A stretch of 64,000 nt of DNA from Planococcus glaciei (GTDB lineage Bacteria > Bacillota > Bacilli > Bacillales_A > Planococcaceae). Below the pieces are notes generated by a model. The model was not told the DNA's origin. It worked only from the letters and a program-made list of their open reading frames with translations, and did not search any database. The position numbers and the translations under genes are program-made. Where the stretch lies: assembly GCF_900099655.1 (NCBI RefSeq), contig NZ_FNDC01000001.1, positions 1 to 64,000 on the forward strand, given 5' to 3'. Of the stretch, positions 1 through 7,421 are shown in pieces (within the stretch, counting starts at the first letter, position 1; every line of letters begins with the position of its first letter).

Positions 1-313
1 ATCACTGGGCAGGTTACCAAGGGTACTTGGCGTTTCAACCAGACCTCCCCGGGTAAGAACGCAATCTTTCCCTCCACCTATCTGCTTCATTTACTGCATG
101 CGACCTTCGGCAGAAAGGGCTTTGCCTTGTTCAGCAGACTCACCCAATCGCACATAGCCTTGTATGAAGTTCGTGTTCCTCAGACCGGAGGTTTGCCGCC
201 CGCTTCCTTCAGATTCCACGTCGCCGTGGACACCCTTGCGCTTGGCTAACGGTTACTTCTGCCTTCACCGTTCGGGACTTGCACCCTATAGATTACGCCC
301 ATGCCGGGCACAC
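1..313 (-). mobile_element. Group IIC intron, 5' part (domains I-III)
   Basis: Read on the minus strand from 313, the segment opens with GTGTGCCCGGCATGGGC and continues with the ribozyme-core pieces ATAGGGTGCAAGTCCCGAAC, GTGAAGGCAGAAGTAACCG, GTGGAATCTGAAGGAAGC, CCTCCGGTCTGAGGAACACG and CTTACCCGGGGAGGTCTGG. From memory this order matches the Oceanobacillus iheyensis group IIC intron almost block for block. These elements are self-splicing retroelements that carry a reverse transcriptase/maturase in domain IV. Domain IV, the reverse transcriptase and domains V-VI would lie left of base 1, so the element is cut by the window edge and its activity cannot be judged. The 5' splice boundary falls directly behind a terminator hairpin, the usual class IIC target. 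Confidence 0.88.
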
Positions 314-347
314 TGAAAAAAGGCTGATCCATTTCGGATCAGCCTTT
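314..347 (-). terminator. Intrinsic terminator, intron target site
   Basis: A 12-bp perfect stem (319-330 with 336-347, loop ATTTC) is followed on the minus strand by six U residues and then CA, where the intron begins. It is the 5' exon of the group IIC intron. A near copy lies at 804-831. It probably ended minus-strand transcription from the ABC exporter operon before the repeats between the two hairpins arrived; that order is inference. Confidence 0.8.
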
Positions 348-423
348 CGCATGTAGACAAAAGAATGTTTAGGCTTGAGAGATGAATGAACATCCAACCA
401 GACGTGCTAGATCCTCCGTTTCA

Positions 424-527
424 GCCGGACGCGTTCCGCGGGCTCGCGCCGAACTAACTCGGAACTGGCGTCCCGAGTGGATTTCGGCACTTCGCTGTCC
501 CGCTGGAGTCGCCGGCTTCCACTCCGG
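424..527 (-). repeat. GC-rich intergenic repeat, copy A
   Basis: A noncoding GC-rich block bounded by CCGGA and TCCGG. On the minus strand it reads GGCGACTCCAGCGGGA, then GAGCCCGCGGAACGCG near its end. Copy B (635-753, opposite strand) has the corresponding GGAGACTCCTGTGGGA and GAGCCCACGGAAAGCG in the same order and similar spacing. It resembles palindromic repeats seen between genes of many Bacillaceae; I recall these only in general terms. Bases 354-423 and 528-634 around it show no gene or clear signal. Confidence 0.55.
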
Positions 528-634
528 ATCCTGAACATGAAGGCTATCTAAAGGCGTCGCTTTTCCTCTTGAGCTATCTGTTTAAGCTTCAATCGGATGA
601 GCATTCTCTTTCGAATCAAAGAGAGACGCCCCAA

Positions 635-753
635 CCGGTCCGGCCACGGAGACTCCTGTGGGAGCAGCTCAGGTCGAAGGCCCCGCAGGAGCATGGTCTT
701 CAGCGACGAGGAGACTGAGGCCGAGCCCACGGAAAGCGAAGTGGCCGGGCCGG
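635..753 (+). repeat. GC-rich intergenic repeat, copy B, with terminal inverted repeats
   Basis: A 119-bp noncoding element whose ends, 635-647 and 741-753, are 13-bp inverted repeats (CCGGTCCGGCCAC against GTGGCCGGGCCGG) with a single T/G wobble. The interior holds CCCGCAGGAGC and GCGACGAGGAGACT. The short open frames crossing it on both strands lack ribosome sites and are not called. The architecture is like a miniature, non-autonomous repeat. No target-site duplication is obvious. Confidence 0.6.
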
Positions 754-803
754 TCAGGTTTATGCATGTGCATTCATTTCATTTAAACTTTGTTTACAGT
801 CTG

Positions 804-831
804 AAGGCTGATCCATTTGCGGATCAGCCTT
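804..831. terminator. Hairpin after ABC exporter operon
   Basis: An 11-bp stem (804-814 with 821-831) with loop ATTTGC, lying 13 bases beyond the stop codon of the minus-strand exporter gene. The U tract is short and better on the plus strand (CCTTTTCC), so termination on the minus strand is uncertain. The stem is identical to that at 319-347. Confidence 0.55.
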
Positions 832-843
832 TTCCATTTCCTC

Positions 844-2667
844 TTATAATTTTGCATCCGCCAGCATATTGGCGTAGATGCCGCCGCTGTCGATCAGTTT
901 TTGCTGGGTACCGAATTCCACAAGTTCCCCCATTTCCATGACCAGCACAAGATCAGCTTGCCGTACTGTATTCAAACGGTGGGCAATGACAAAGCTGGTC
1001 CGTCCGGCCATGAGCCGTTCGAGTGCTTCCTGGATTTTCAGTTCGGTCACGGTATCGATGCTGCTTGTCGCTTCGTCGAGCAGCAGGATGACCGGATCGG
1101 CCACTAATGCCCGGGCAATCGATAATAATTGCTTTTGGCCTTGGCTGATCATCGATCCGTCCCCTTTCAGGACTGTATCGTAGCCATCCGGCAGTTTGGC
1201 GATAAAATCATGGGCATTCGCTTTTTGGGCGGCTTCGATGATTTCCTCATCCGTCGCATCCAAGCGGCCGTAGCGGATGTTTTCCCGAACAGTCGCCTCA
1301 AACAGAAACGGATCCTGCAGCACAAAAGCAATCTGTTTGCGGAGCGTTTCGCGCGGCATGTCGGCAATCGGCGTGCCATCCAGGCGAATTTCCCCTTCGT
1401 TGGCGTCATAGAAGCGGGCAAGCAATTGCATGATGGTGGTTTTTCCGGCGCCTGTAGCCCCGACAAGGGCCGCTGTCTGGCCAATTCCGACGTTAAAGCT
1501 GACATTGCGGATCGTCCAGTCTTCCTCTGCCCCTTCATACTTGAACGAGACATCATCAAATTCGACAAAGCCCTGCAGTTCTTTGTCAGCATTCTGGACT
1601 TCATCGTCTTTTTCTTCGGTTTCTCCCATGATGGAGAACACGCGCTCCGCTCCTGCAATCGCTGAAAGTACGGTATTAAATTGGTTAGCCAAGTCATTGA
1701 GCGGACGCGTGAACTGGCGTGCATATTCCGTGAAAATGACAATGACGCCGATGGATATGTCTCCGTTCAAAGCCAAAAGCCCGCCGGCTCCTGCCACAAT
1801 CGCGAAGCTGCCGTTGTTCAAAAAGTTCATGACTTTCGGGATAAATCCGGAATACGTCCATGCCCAGAATCCGGTTCTCTGAAGGCGCTCACTTTTAACC
1901 AAAAACTCCTCCATGACACGCGGTTCCTGGGAGAAGGCTTTGATAATTTTCTGACCGGAAATGCTTTCTTCGATCAATCCGTTCAATTCACCGATGGCTT
2001 GCTGCTGTTCCTTGTATAAACGTCCGGTTCTTTTCGTAATCCACTGCATGGCAATAAACATCAGCGGAATGATGATCAATGTCAGCAACGTCAATAACGG
2101 GCTCAGTATCAGCATGACAATCATCGTTCCCGTCAGCGTCAAGACGCTTGAGAACACTTGGATAAACGAACTGTTCAATGTCGTTGAAACGTTCTCGATG
2201 TCATTGGTCATCCGGCTCATCAACTCGCCGTGCTGGCGCTTATCGAAGAATGATACCGGCAGCCGCTGCAAATGCTTGAACAGCCCGGTACGCATCCGGT
2301 ATATCACTTGTTGGGCAATTCCGATCATCCAATAGTTCTGCAAGTACATCGTCAAAGAGTAGCCGATATAAACAAGGATGAGCCAAAGCACAATCGGACC
2401 CATTCCTACAAAGGTTTGGGGCACGATATAGCGGTCAATGATATAACCGATCAAATAGGGGCCCAGTAAAGCCAGCGCCGAACTGATAAACACCATAACC
2501 AGCACGGTGACCAGCAGCATGCGGTGTTCATCGACCAGTCTCCAGATCCGCAGCAAAGTGGACTTCCAGTTTTCTGCCCGCTCTTGTTTTTTGGGCGCAT
2601 CTTTCGCTAAATCTTCTTTTTTTATAACCGGTTCATAGCCAAAAGGCCGCCGAATGGCATCAAACAT
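844..2667 (-). CDS. ABC exporter subunit, catalytic half (YfiC-like)
   Basis: A 607-residue fused ABC exporter half. About six membrane helices (from about residue 50 to 330) are followed by a nucleotide-binding domain with Walker A GATGAGKTT, signature ISQGQ and Walker B ILLLDEATSS, with the catalytic glutamate present. It overlaps the 3' end of the upstream exporter gene, and the two should form a heterodimer of the BmrC/BmrD or YfiB/YfiC type exporting drugs or lipid-like compounds. The start at 2667 is chosen because the GAGGTGG ribosome site is too close to the ATG at 2673. The signature begins ISQGQ rather than LSGGQ, which is usual in this half of heterodimers. The substrate is unknown. 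Confidence 0.9.
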   Translation of the reverse strand: MFDAIRRPFGYEPVIKKEDLAKDAPKKQERAENWKSTLLRIWRLVDEHRMLLVTVLVMVFISSALALLGPYLIGYIIDRYIVPQTFVGMGPIVLWLILVYIGYSLTMYLQNYWMIGIAQQVIYRMRTGLFKHLQRLPVSFFDKRQHGELMSRMTNDIENVSTTLNSSFIQVFSSVLTLTGTMIVMLILSPLLTLLTLIIIPLMFIAMQWITKRTGRLYKEQQQAIGELNGLIEESISGQKIIKAFSQEPRVMEEFLVKSERLQRTGFWAWTYSGFIPKVMNFLNNGSFAIVAGAGGLLALNGDISIGVIVIFTEYARQFTRPLNDLANQFNTVLSAIAGAERVFSIMGETEEKDDEVQNADKELQGFVEFDDVSFKYEGAEEDWTIRNVSFNVGIGQTAALVGATGAGKTTIMQLLARFYDANEGEIRLDGTPIADMPRETLRKQIAFVLQDPFLFEATVRENIRYGRLDATDEEIIEAAQKANAHDFIAKLPDGYDTVLKGDGSMISQGQKQLLSIARALVADPVILLLDEATSSIDTVTELKIQEALERLMAGRTSFVIAHRLNTVRQADLVLVMEMGELVEFGTQQKLIDSGGIYANMLADAKL

Positions 2668-4387
2668 ATTCATCCACCTCTTCCTCTTGCTGCGAAAGCG
2701 CTATTTGCCGGTAGAGCTCCGACGTTTTCATCAGCTGTTGGTGTGTGCCGTACGCTGAAATCCGGCCTTCTTCCATCAACAAAATGCGGTCCGCTTTTAA
2801 AGCCGTCCGTATTTTCTGGGTCACCACAAGCATCGTGGCATTTTCGCGTTCAAGCTCTTGCCATAAAGCCGCTTCTGTTTTCACATCGAGCGCACTTGTG
2901 CTGTCGTCCAGAATCAGAATCGACGGCTTTCGAACTAGCGCCCGGGCAATGGACAGGCGCTGCTTTTGGCCGCCTGACAAGTTAACGCCTTTTTGGCCGA
3001 CACGGGTTCCATAGCCCTTTGGAAACCGCTCCACTGTTCCGTGGATTTGGGCTTTCAACGCTGCCCCAGCCAGTTCTTCCTGTTTTGCCTGTTCTTTGCC
3101 CCAGGACAAATTATCGGAGATCGTTCCGGTGAAGAGAAGAGACTGCTGTGGAACGACGCCGATCGTTTTCCGGAGCGCTCGCAGCGACCAGCTTTTCACA
3201 TCACGGCCATGGATATAGACGGTTCCTTCCGTCGCATCGTAGAAGCGGGGAATCAGCTGCAGCAGCGAAGATTTGCCGGAACCGGTTGCTCCCATGATCG
3301 CCAGTTTTTCATTGGGTTTCATTTTAAACGAGATGTTTTTCAGCACCGGGCTTTCTGCCCCAGGGTAAGCGAATGAGACATTTTCAAATACCACTTCCCC
3401 CTGGCGGATTGCCTGTTCTTCGCCCGCCTCTTCTTTTTCGCGGACGTCGTCAGCCACCAGCACTTCTTCGATCCGTTCGGAAGAAGCTTTCGCCCGGGCA
3501 TATGCCATGATAATAAATGAAAACATCGAAAAAGCACCGGTCATGCGCATAGCGTAATTGATAATGGCGACCAGTTCCCCAATTTGGGCGCCGCCCTGCC
3601 GAATTTCCGAAGCGCCGAACCAAATAACTGCCAATAATGAAAGGTTCATGCCGAGCAGCAGAATCGGCAAAATGATTTCCATGACGCGGAGCGCTTTGAC
3701 CGTATCCATCTTCAACGACCCGGCTACTTCTGAGAAACGGCCAGATTCGTATTTCCCCCGTAAATACGCCTTAATTAAGCGCACCGCCTGCAAATTTTCC
3801 TGAATCATCCGATTTAAGCGGTCAAGCCGCAACTGGACAAAGCTGAAGTGAGACACGCCTTTTTTGACCATAATGTATAAGAAAATTAATAAGACCGGAA
3901 AAACAATTACCAAATAAAGCGCCAGCTTGGCGTTCACCACAAGCGCCATAACCATGCTGCCGACGACGAGCAGCGGAGCACGGAGCATGATGCGCAGCCC
4001 CATGAACAGCACTTGCTGCACCATTGTGACATCACTCGTTAAACGTGTGATCAAGCCGGATGCCGGAAACTTGTTGAATGTGGCGAGCGAAAAAGACTGG
4101 ATGCGGCCATAAACCGCTTTGCGCAAATCAAAAGAAAAACTTTGCGACACGTGGGCCGCATAATAGGAATTAATGATTCCAGCGACAAAAGCAATTCCCG
4201 ACATGGCTACCAATGCAATTCCATATTGGATGATCCGTTCCTGGCTGCCGGCAAGAATTCCGTCATCAATAATTTTCGAGATGACGAGCGGCTGAAACAG
4301 CTCCACCGTCAGTTCCAGAAGCATAAAAAATAATGCAATTATAATAAGCCCTTTATATGGCTTGGCGTAAGAAAAGACAGTTTTCAC
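2660..4387 (-). CDS. ABC exporter subunit, degenerate-site half (YfiB-like)
   Basis: A 575-residue fused transmembrane/ATPase protein, close to the length I recall for Bacillus subtilis YfiB. Six membrane helices occupy roughly residues 15-300. The ATPase domain carries Walker A GATGSGKSS, an intact LSGGQ signature and Walker B ILILDDSTSALD. The catalytic glutamate after Walker B is replaced by aspartate, the known mark of the non-hydrolysing site in heterodimeric exporters, so the two adjacent genes complement each other. The start is the GTG at 4387, preceded by AGGGGG; the open frame extends 24 codons further upstream but lacks a ribosome site there. Confidence 0.9.
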   Translation of the reverse strand: MKTVFSYAKPYKGLIIIALFFMLLELTVELFQPLVISKIIDDGILAGSQERIIQYGIALVAMSGIAFVAGIINSYYAAHVSQSFSFDLRKAVYGRIQSFSLATFNKFPASGLITRLTSDVTMVQQVLFMGLRIMLRAPLLVVGSMVMALVVNAKLALYLVIVFPVLLIFLYIMVKKGVSHFSFVQLRLDRLNRMIQENLQAVRLIKAYLRGKYESGRFSEVAGSLKMDTVKALRVMEIILPILLLGMNLSLLAVIWFGASEIRQGGAQIGELVAIINYAMRMTGAFSMFSFIIMAYARAKASSERIEEVLVADDVREKEEAGEEQAIRQGEVVFENVSFAYPGAESPVLKNISFKMKPNEKLAIMGATGSGKSSLLQLIPRFYDATEGTVYIHGRDVKSWSLRALRKTIGVVPQQSLLFTGTISDNLSWGKEQAKQEELAGAALKAQIHGTVERFPKGYGTRVGQKGVNLSGGQKQRLSIARALVRKPSILILDDSTSALDVKTEAALWQELERENATMLVVTQKIRTALKADRILLMEEGRISAYGTHQQLMKTSELYRQIALSQQEEEVDEYV

Positions 4388-4479
4388 CTGGAAAAACCCC
4401 CTAAGAATTTCGAAACACGAATCTTTTATGTTGACTATTATGCCACAATTCTCTGACAACAGACAGTTTTATTTCCTGA

Positions 4480-4516
4480 AAAAAAGAAAAAAGCAGCACC
4501 TTAAGAGGAGCTGCTT
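4480..4516 (-). terminator. Intrinsic terminator of EamA gene
   Basis: On the minus strand, AAGCAGCTCCTCTT pairs with AAGGTGCTGCTT and is followed by TTTTCTTTTTTT. The gene's TAA stop lies inside the hairpin. Confidence 0.8.
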
Positions 4517-5436
4517 TCGGAATATCCTGCTTTCTTTTTCTTCAGTTTTATATTGCCGGCCAAAGACAGCCACGTAACGAACACCAGCATGATCAATGCA
4601 CCGCTAAGTTGCGGAGGCGCCAACAATTGCTGGAACCAAAAAACAGAAATGACCATGGCCGTCAATGGTTCAACAGAAGAAAGAATGCTCGTTTCCACCG
4701 GTGAGATAAAGCGCATGCTGCTCAGGAACAACACAAACGCCACCGTCCCGATGACAATGATGGCAAGCATTGCCCAAATGGCACGGACATCCTGGAACTT
4801 CGTCCATTCTGAAGAAAGGAATACCGGCTTGACCAGCCCCATAAAGGCACCGCCAAAAAGCATCGACCAGCCGACTACGAGCATAACTCCCCATTCCTGC
4901 ATTAACCGTGCCGGGTACAAGGTATAAAACATAAAAGTCAGTCCCACAAGAATGCCCCAAAACAAAGCTTCTCCGCTGATCGCCAGTTTATCCAAAGAGC
5001 CGTTCGTCAGCAATAGAAACAAGCCGAGCAAAGTTCCTGCCATGCCGGTAATCTGGTAGGCCGGCGGAAATTTTTTCTGGCGCAGCGAGACAAACAGAAT
5101 AATGTAAACCGGCGCCAGAAATTGGAGCAGGGTCGCGACGACCGCATCACTCGCATCAATTGCCGAGACAAAAGTATATTGAGCGCCAAGCATGCCGAAG
5201 ACTGCGAAAATCAACAGCGGACGGACCCAGATTTTGCCTTTAAAAATAGATGTGACGTGTACTCCTTTTAATTTCAAAAAGCCAAGCAGCAGCAAGCCGG
5301 CAAATATCAGGCGAACTGTCGATAAAAACTCCGGAGAAAATCCGAAGGTACTGAGCGACCATTGCATCAACGGCCCTGTCGCTCCCCAAAATATCGCCCC
5401 GCTTATAATCATGGCAATCCCTTTGACACGGTCCAT
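4501..5436 (-). CDS. EamA/DMT family transporter
   Basis: A 311-residue integral membrane protein with about ten hydrophobic helices arranged as two EamA halves (about 5-140 and 150-290) and a lysine/serine-rich cytoplasmic tail. The N-terminal GAIFWGATGPLMQW and late LSSVEPLTA segments are typical of drug/metabolite transporters that export metabolites or amino acids. AAAGGAGAGG lies 5 bases before the ATG. It is a single gene ending in its own terminator. The substrate cannot be told from sequence. Two further EamA proteins occur in the window (38795-39685 and 63086-63979). Confidence 0.88.
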   Translation of the reverse strand: MDRVKGIAMIISGAIFWGATGPLMQWSLSTFGFSPEFLSTVRLIFAGLLLLGFLKLKGVHVTSIFKGKIWVRPLLIFAVFGMLGAQYTFVSAIDASDAVVATLLQFLAPVYIILFVSLRQKKFPPAYQITGMAGTLLGLFLLLTNGSLDKLAISGEALFWGILVGLTFMFYTLYPARLMQEWGVMLVVGWSMLFGGAFMGLVKPVFLSSEWTKFQDVRAIWAMLAIIVIGTVAFVLFLSSMRFISPVETSILSSVEPLTAMVISVFWFQQLLAPPQLSGALIMLVFVTWLSLAGNIKLKKKKAGYSESSSS

Positions 5437-5491
5437 CGAACCTCTCCTTTCATCAAAAAATATTGGCGTTTATTTGATTAGTTCCATTCCT

Positions 5492-6553
5492 TTAAAAAGC
5501 TGTATTCAACATTAAACCGCCATAAACCGTCCCTACAAATACAAGCCCGAACAGAAGAGACAGCCAAGGCGGCAATTGCTTTTTATACCCCAGCACCATC
5601 AGCCCCAGGCACATCAGCCCGATGGCTATCAGCAAAGCGCCATTCAAAGAAAAAGCCAACGCACCGTCTATTGGTACGTATTGCGGCCCTTTCAGCAATT
5701 CAACGAAAGGCGCCATTCCTTCCGAACGGAAAGTGTCATTGATGTCATGGGGCGGTGCTTGCTTGCTCATGAAAGCAGTCGACGCAAAGACCAGCAAAAT
5801 CAACAAGAATTCAACCTGCAGCCACGTCCGTTCATAGAGGCCTTTTTTATTCAAAAATCCATTGATCAAGGCTGCGGCCAGCACCGGAACAATCGCCAGA
5901 TGTTTCAGCAGCAGCATCTGACCATAAGGCAATACCCACGACTTTGCGTAATCCGTGGGATTTACAAAGAACAGCATAATGACGATGCCGCTGATAAACA
6001 AGGCAGCTAAACAGGCTATGGCGAACGGAGTAAACCAGGCAGTGAATGGTTTCCAATTTGAGCCGTCATGCGCCAGCCAGGCTATATGCAGCAGGACACC
6101 GATCCAAAGCGACATGGAAAGAAAATGAATAGAATGGCTAAAAAAACCTGCCCATAAATTCAATGTGGAAACGTGGCTGAAAAAGCCGACAATCAAAACC
6201 AGGCTGGCTGTATAGTAAGCGCGCATATGCGCTGAGCCGCTATAAAAAACCGTCAAGCCCAGCAAAATGCAAAAAAGCAATGTGAGAACCCAGCCATTTC
6301 CGATGCGAAAATCCATCAAAACCCGGAAAAACGTGCTGAACACGCCTTGGCCGTTATTTAAAAACACGACCAATTCGATGACAGGCGCCAAAGAAAACAG
6401 CGCAATGCCCGCAACACTTATCAGCTGCAATTTTCTGGAATCCTGAATTCGCGGTTTGCGGTCCGCCGGAACAAAGCCTAGAACAATGGAACCAATCATA
6501 TAGGAAAACGCCAGATACAACAAGACATCCGAGAGCGCTGTAAAAAAAATCAT
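5492..6553 (-). CDS. CopD-domain copper transport membrane protein
   Basis: A 353-residue protein with about nine membrane helices and the CopD domain in its central part; conserved histidines lie in the helices (FFSHSIHFLSMSLWIG, LLLKHLAI). In Bacillus subtilis YcnJ, CopC and CopD domains are fused in one copper-uptake protein; here the matching halves are two genes overlapping by ATGA, so they should act together at the membrane. No copper-responsive repressor is next to it. Copper import rather than resistance is the likelier role by analogy with YcnJ, but this is inference. Confidence 0.82.
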   Translation of the reverse strand: MIFFTALSDVLLYLAFSYMIGSIVLGFVPADRKPRIQDSRKLQLISVAGIALFSLAPVIELVVFLNNGQGVFSTFFRVLMDFRIGNGWVLTLLFCILLGLTVFYSGSAHMRAYYTASLVLIVGFFSHVSTLNLWAGFFSHSIHFLSMSLWIGVLLHIAWLAHDGSNWKPFTAWFTPFAIACLAALFISGIVIMLFFVNPTDYAKSWVLPYGQMLLLKHLAIVPVLAAALINGFLNKKGLYERTWLQVEFLLILLVFASTAFMSKQAPPHDINDTFRSEGMAPFVELLKGPQYVPIDGALAFSLNGALLIAIGLMCLGLMVLGYKKQLPPWLSLLFGLVFVGTVYGGLMLNTAF

Positions 6554-7113
6554 GCTTTTTTCTTAAGCAGCTTGTATAAACTAAAACCTATTAGCACAGC
6601 TGCCGCAATAAGAAGGACGGTGGACAATAGACCGCTGCCCGCCTCGCTGCTTTCAACGGATTCATTCGCTTCGGGGCTTTCTGCTTGTTCGTTTGCTGCC
6701 GGCTCTTCTTCAGGCATTTCACTTTCAGCAGACTCTTCTTCGGCAGTCTCCTCTTCAGCAACCTCTTCTGCTTTTATGCCAAACGGCACTTGTCCTTCAA
6801 TCGGATGGCCATCTTCCCCAATGATTTTCCAGACAATGATGTACTGGCCATTCGGAAGTTCTTCAGTAAGCGATCCCGTCATAACGTTTTCGCTTATAGA
6901 AATATTTTCCACCTCATAATTTTGTTCAGCGCCTTCCAAAACCATGGAACTTCCTTCTTCAATAACGGTGCCAAAAACCAGTTCAATTTCTTTCGGCTGC
7001 ACTTGCAGCACTTCGCCTTCCGCTGGTGTAGAAGATGTTAATGTCGTATGTGCTTGTGCAGAAAGTGGTGTTGCTATCATCAGAAATAGCAATAAAGTGA
7101 TAATTTTATTCAT
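6550..7113 (-). CDS. CopC-domain copper-binding surface protein
   Basis: 187 residues. A signal peptide ends at SAQA and leaves an N-terminal histidine (HTTLTSSTPAEG), the classic CopC copper ligand; the second ligand is in EDGHPIEG. The beta-sandwich domain runs to about residue 118 and is followed by a strongly acidic, Glu/Ala/Ser-rich linker and a C-terminal membrane helix ending KKKA, so the domain is held outside the membrane on a flexible stalk. Its stop overlaps the start of the CopD gene. It is likely to hand Cu(II) to the CopD protein. Confidence 0.87.
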   Translation of the reverse strand: MNKIITLLLFLMIATPLSAQAHTTLTSSTPAEGEVLQVQPKEIELVFGTVIEEGSSMVLEGAEQNYEVENISISENVMTGSLTEELPNGQYIIVWKIIGEDGHPIEGQVPFGIKAEEVAEEETAEEESAESEMPEEEPAANEQAESPEANESVESSEAGSGLLSTVLLIAAAVLIGFSLYKLLKKKA

Positions 7114-7421
7114 TTTTTATTCCCTCTTCTTTCATTTCTCTCATTATTTTCTTTTTTTCTTCCACCATTCTCTCACGGCTGATAAAATAAGCATAGTGAA
7201 TATATGTAAAATTTTATTTACAATATTTTGAAAAGGATGACTATATTCCTTTTCTTCTTTATAATGGAAATAAAGAGAAAATTCCGTTGGTAAATTTCTC
7301 TTTATTCAACTGACTGTGAAATGGACCAACCTGGCCTTTTGCGGTCGTAGGCTCTCCTGTTTCAAGAAGCGGAGCATTGCCCGCTGAAGCGGGATAAACT
7401 ATGGAAAAGGAGCGTTATGGA
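7114..7421 (+). other. Intergenic region with inverted repeat, leader of EAL gene
   Basis: An AT-rich region between divergent genes. It holds a 10-bp perfect inverted repeat, TAAAGAGAAA at 7271-7280 with TTTCTCTTTA at 7295-7304, and a smaller GC hairpin (GCCCGCTGAAGCGGG) just before the EAL gene. The sequence CTGGCCTTTTGCGGTCGTAGGCTCTCC looks structured but does not match a riboswitch class I can recognise. The inverted repeat could be an operator or a leader hairpin. Confidence 0.4.

Noticed and set aside
1-313. 23S rRNA fragment
   Set aside because: Conserved structured RNA at first sight, but the order of motifs matches a group IIC intron and the boundary lies on a terminator.
548-941. 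Two short frames in the repeat region before the ABC exporter
   Set aside because: GC-rich repeats keep frames open by composition; no ribosome sites, and one runs into the exporter on the wrong strand.
7309-7400. Cyclic di-GMP riboswitch before the EAL gene
   Set aside because: The GEMM core motifs (CACGCAAAGGGCAAACC, GACGCAAAGC) are absent.
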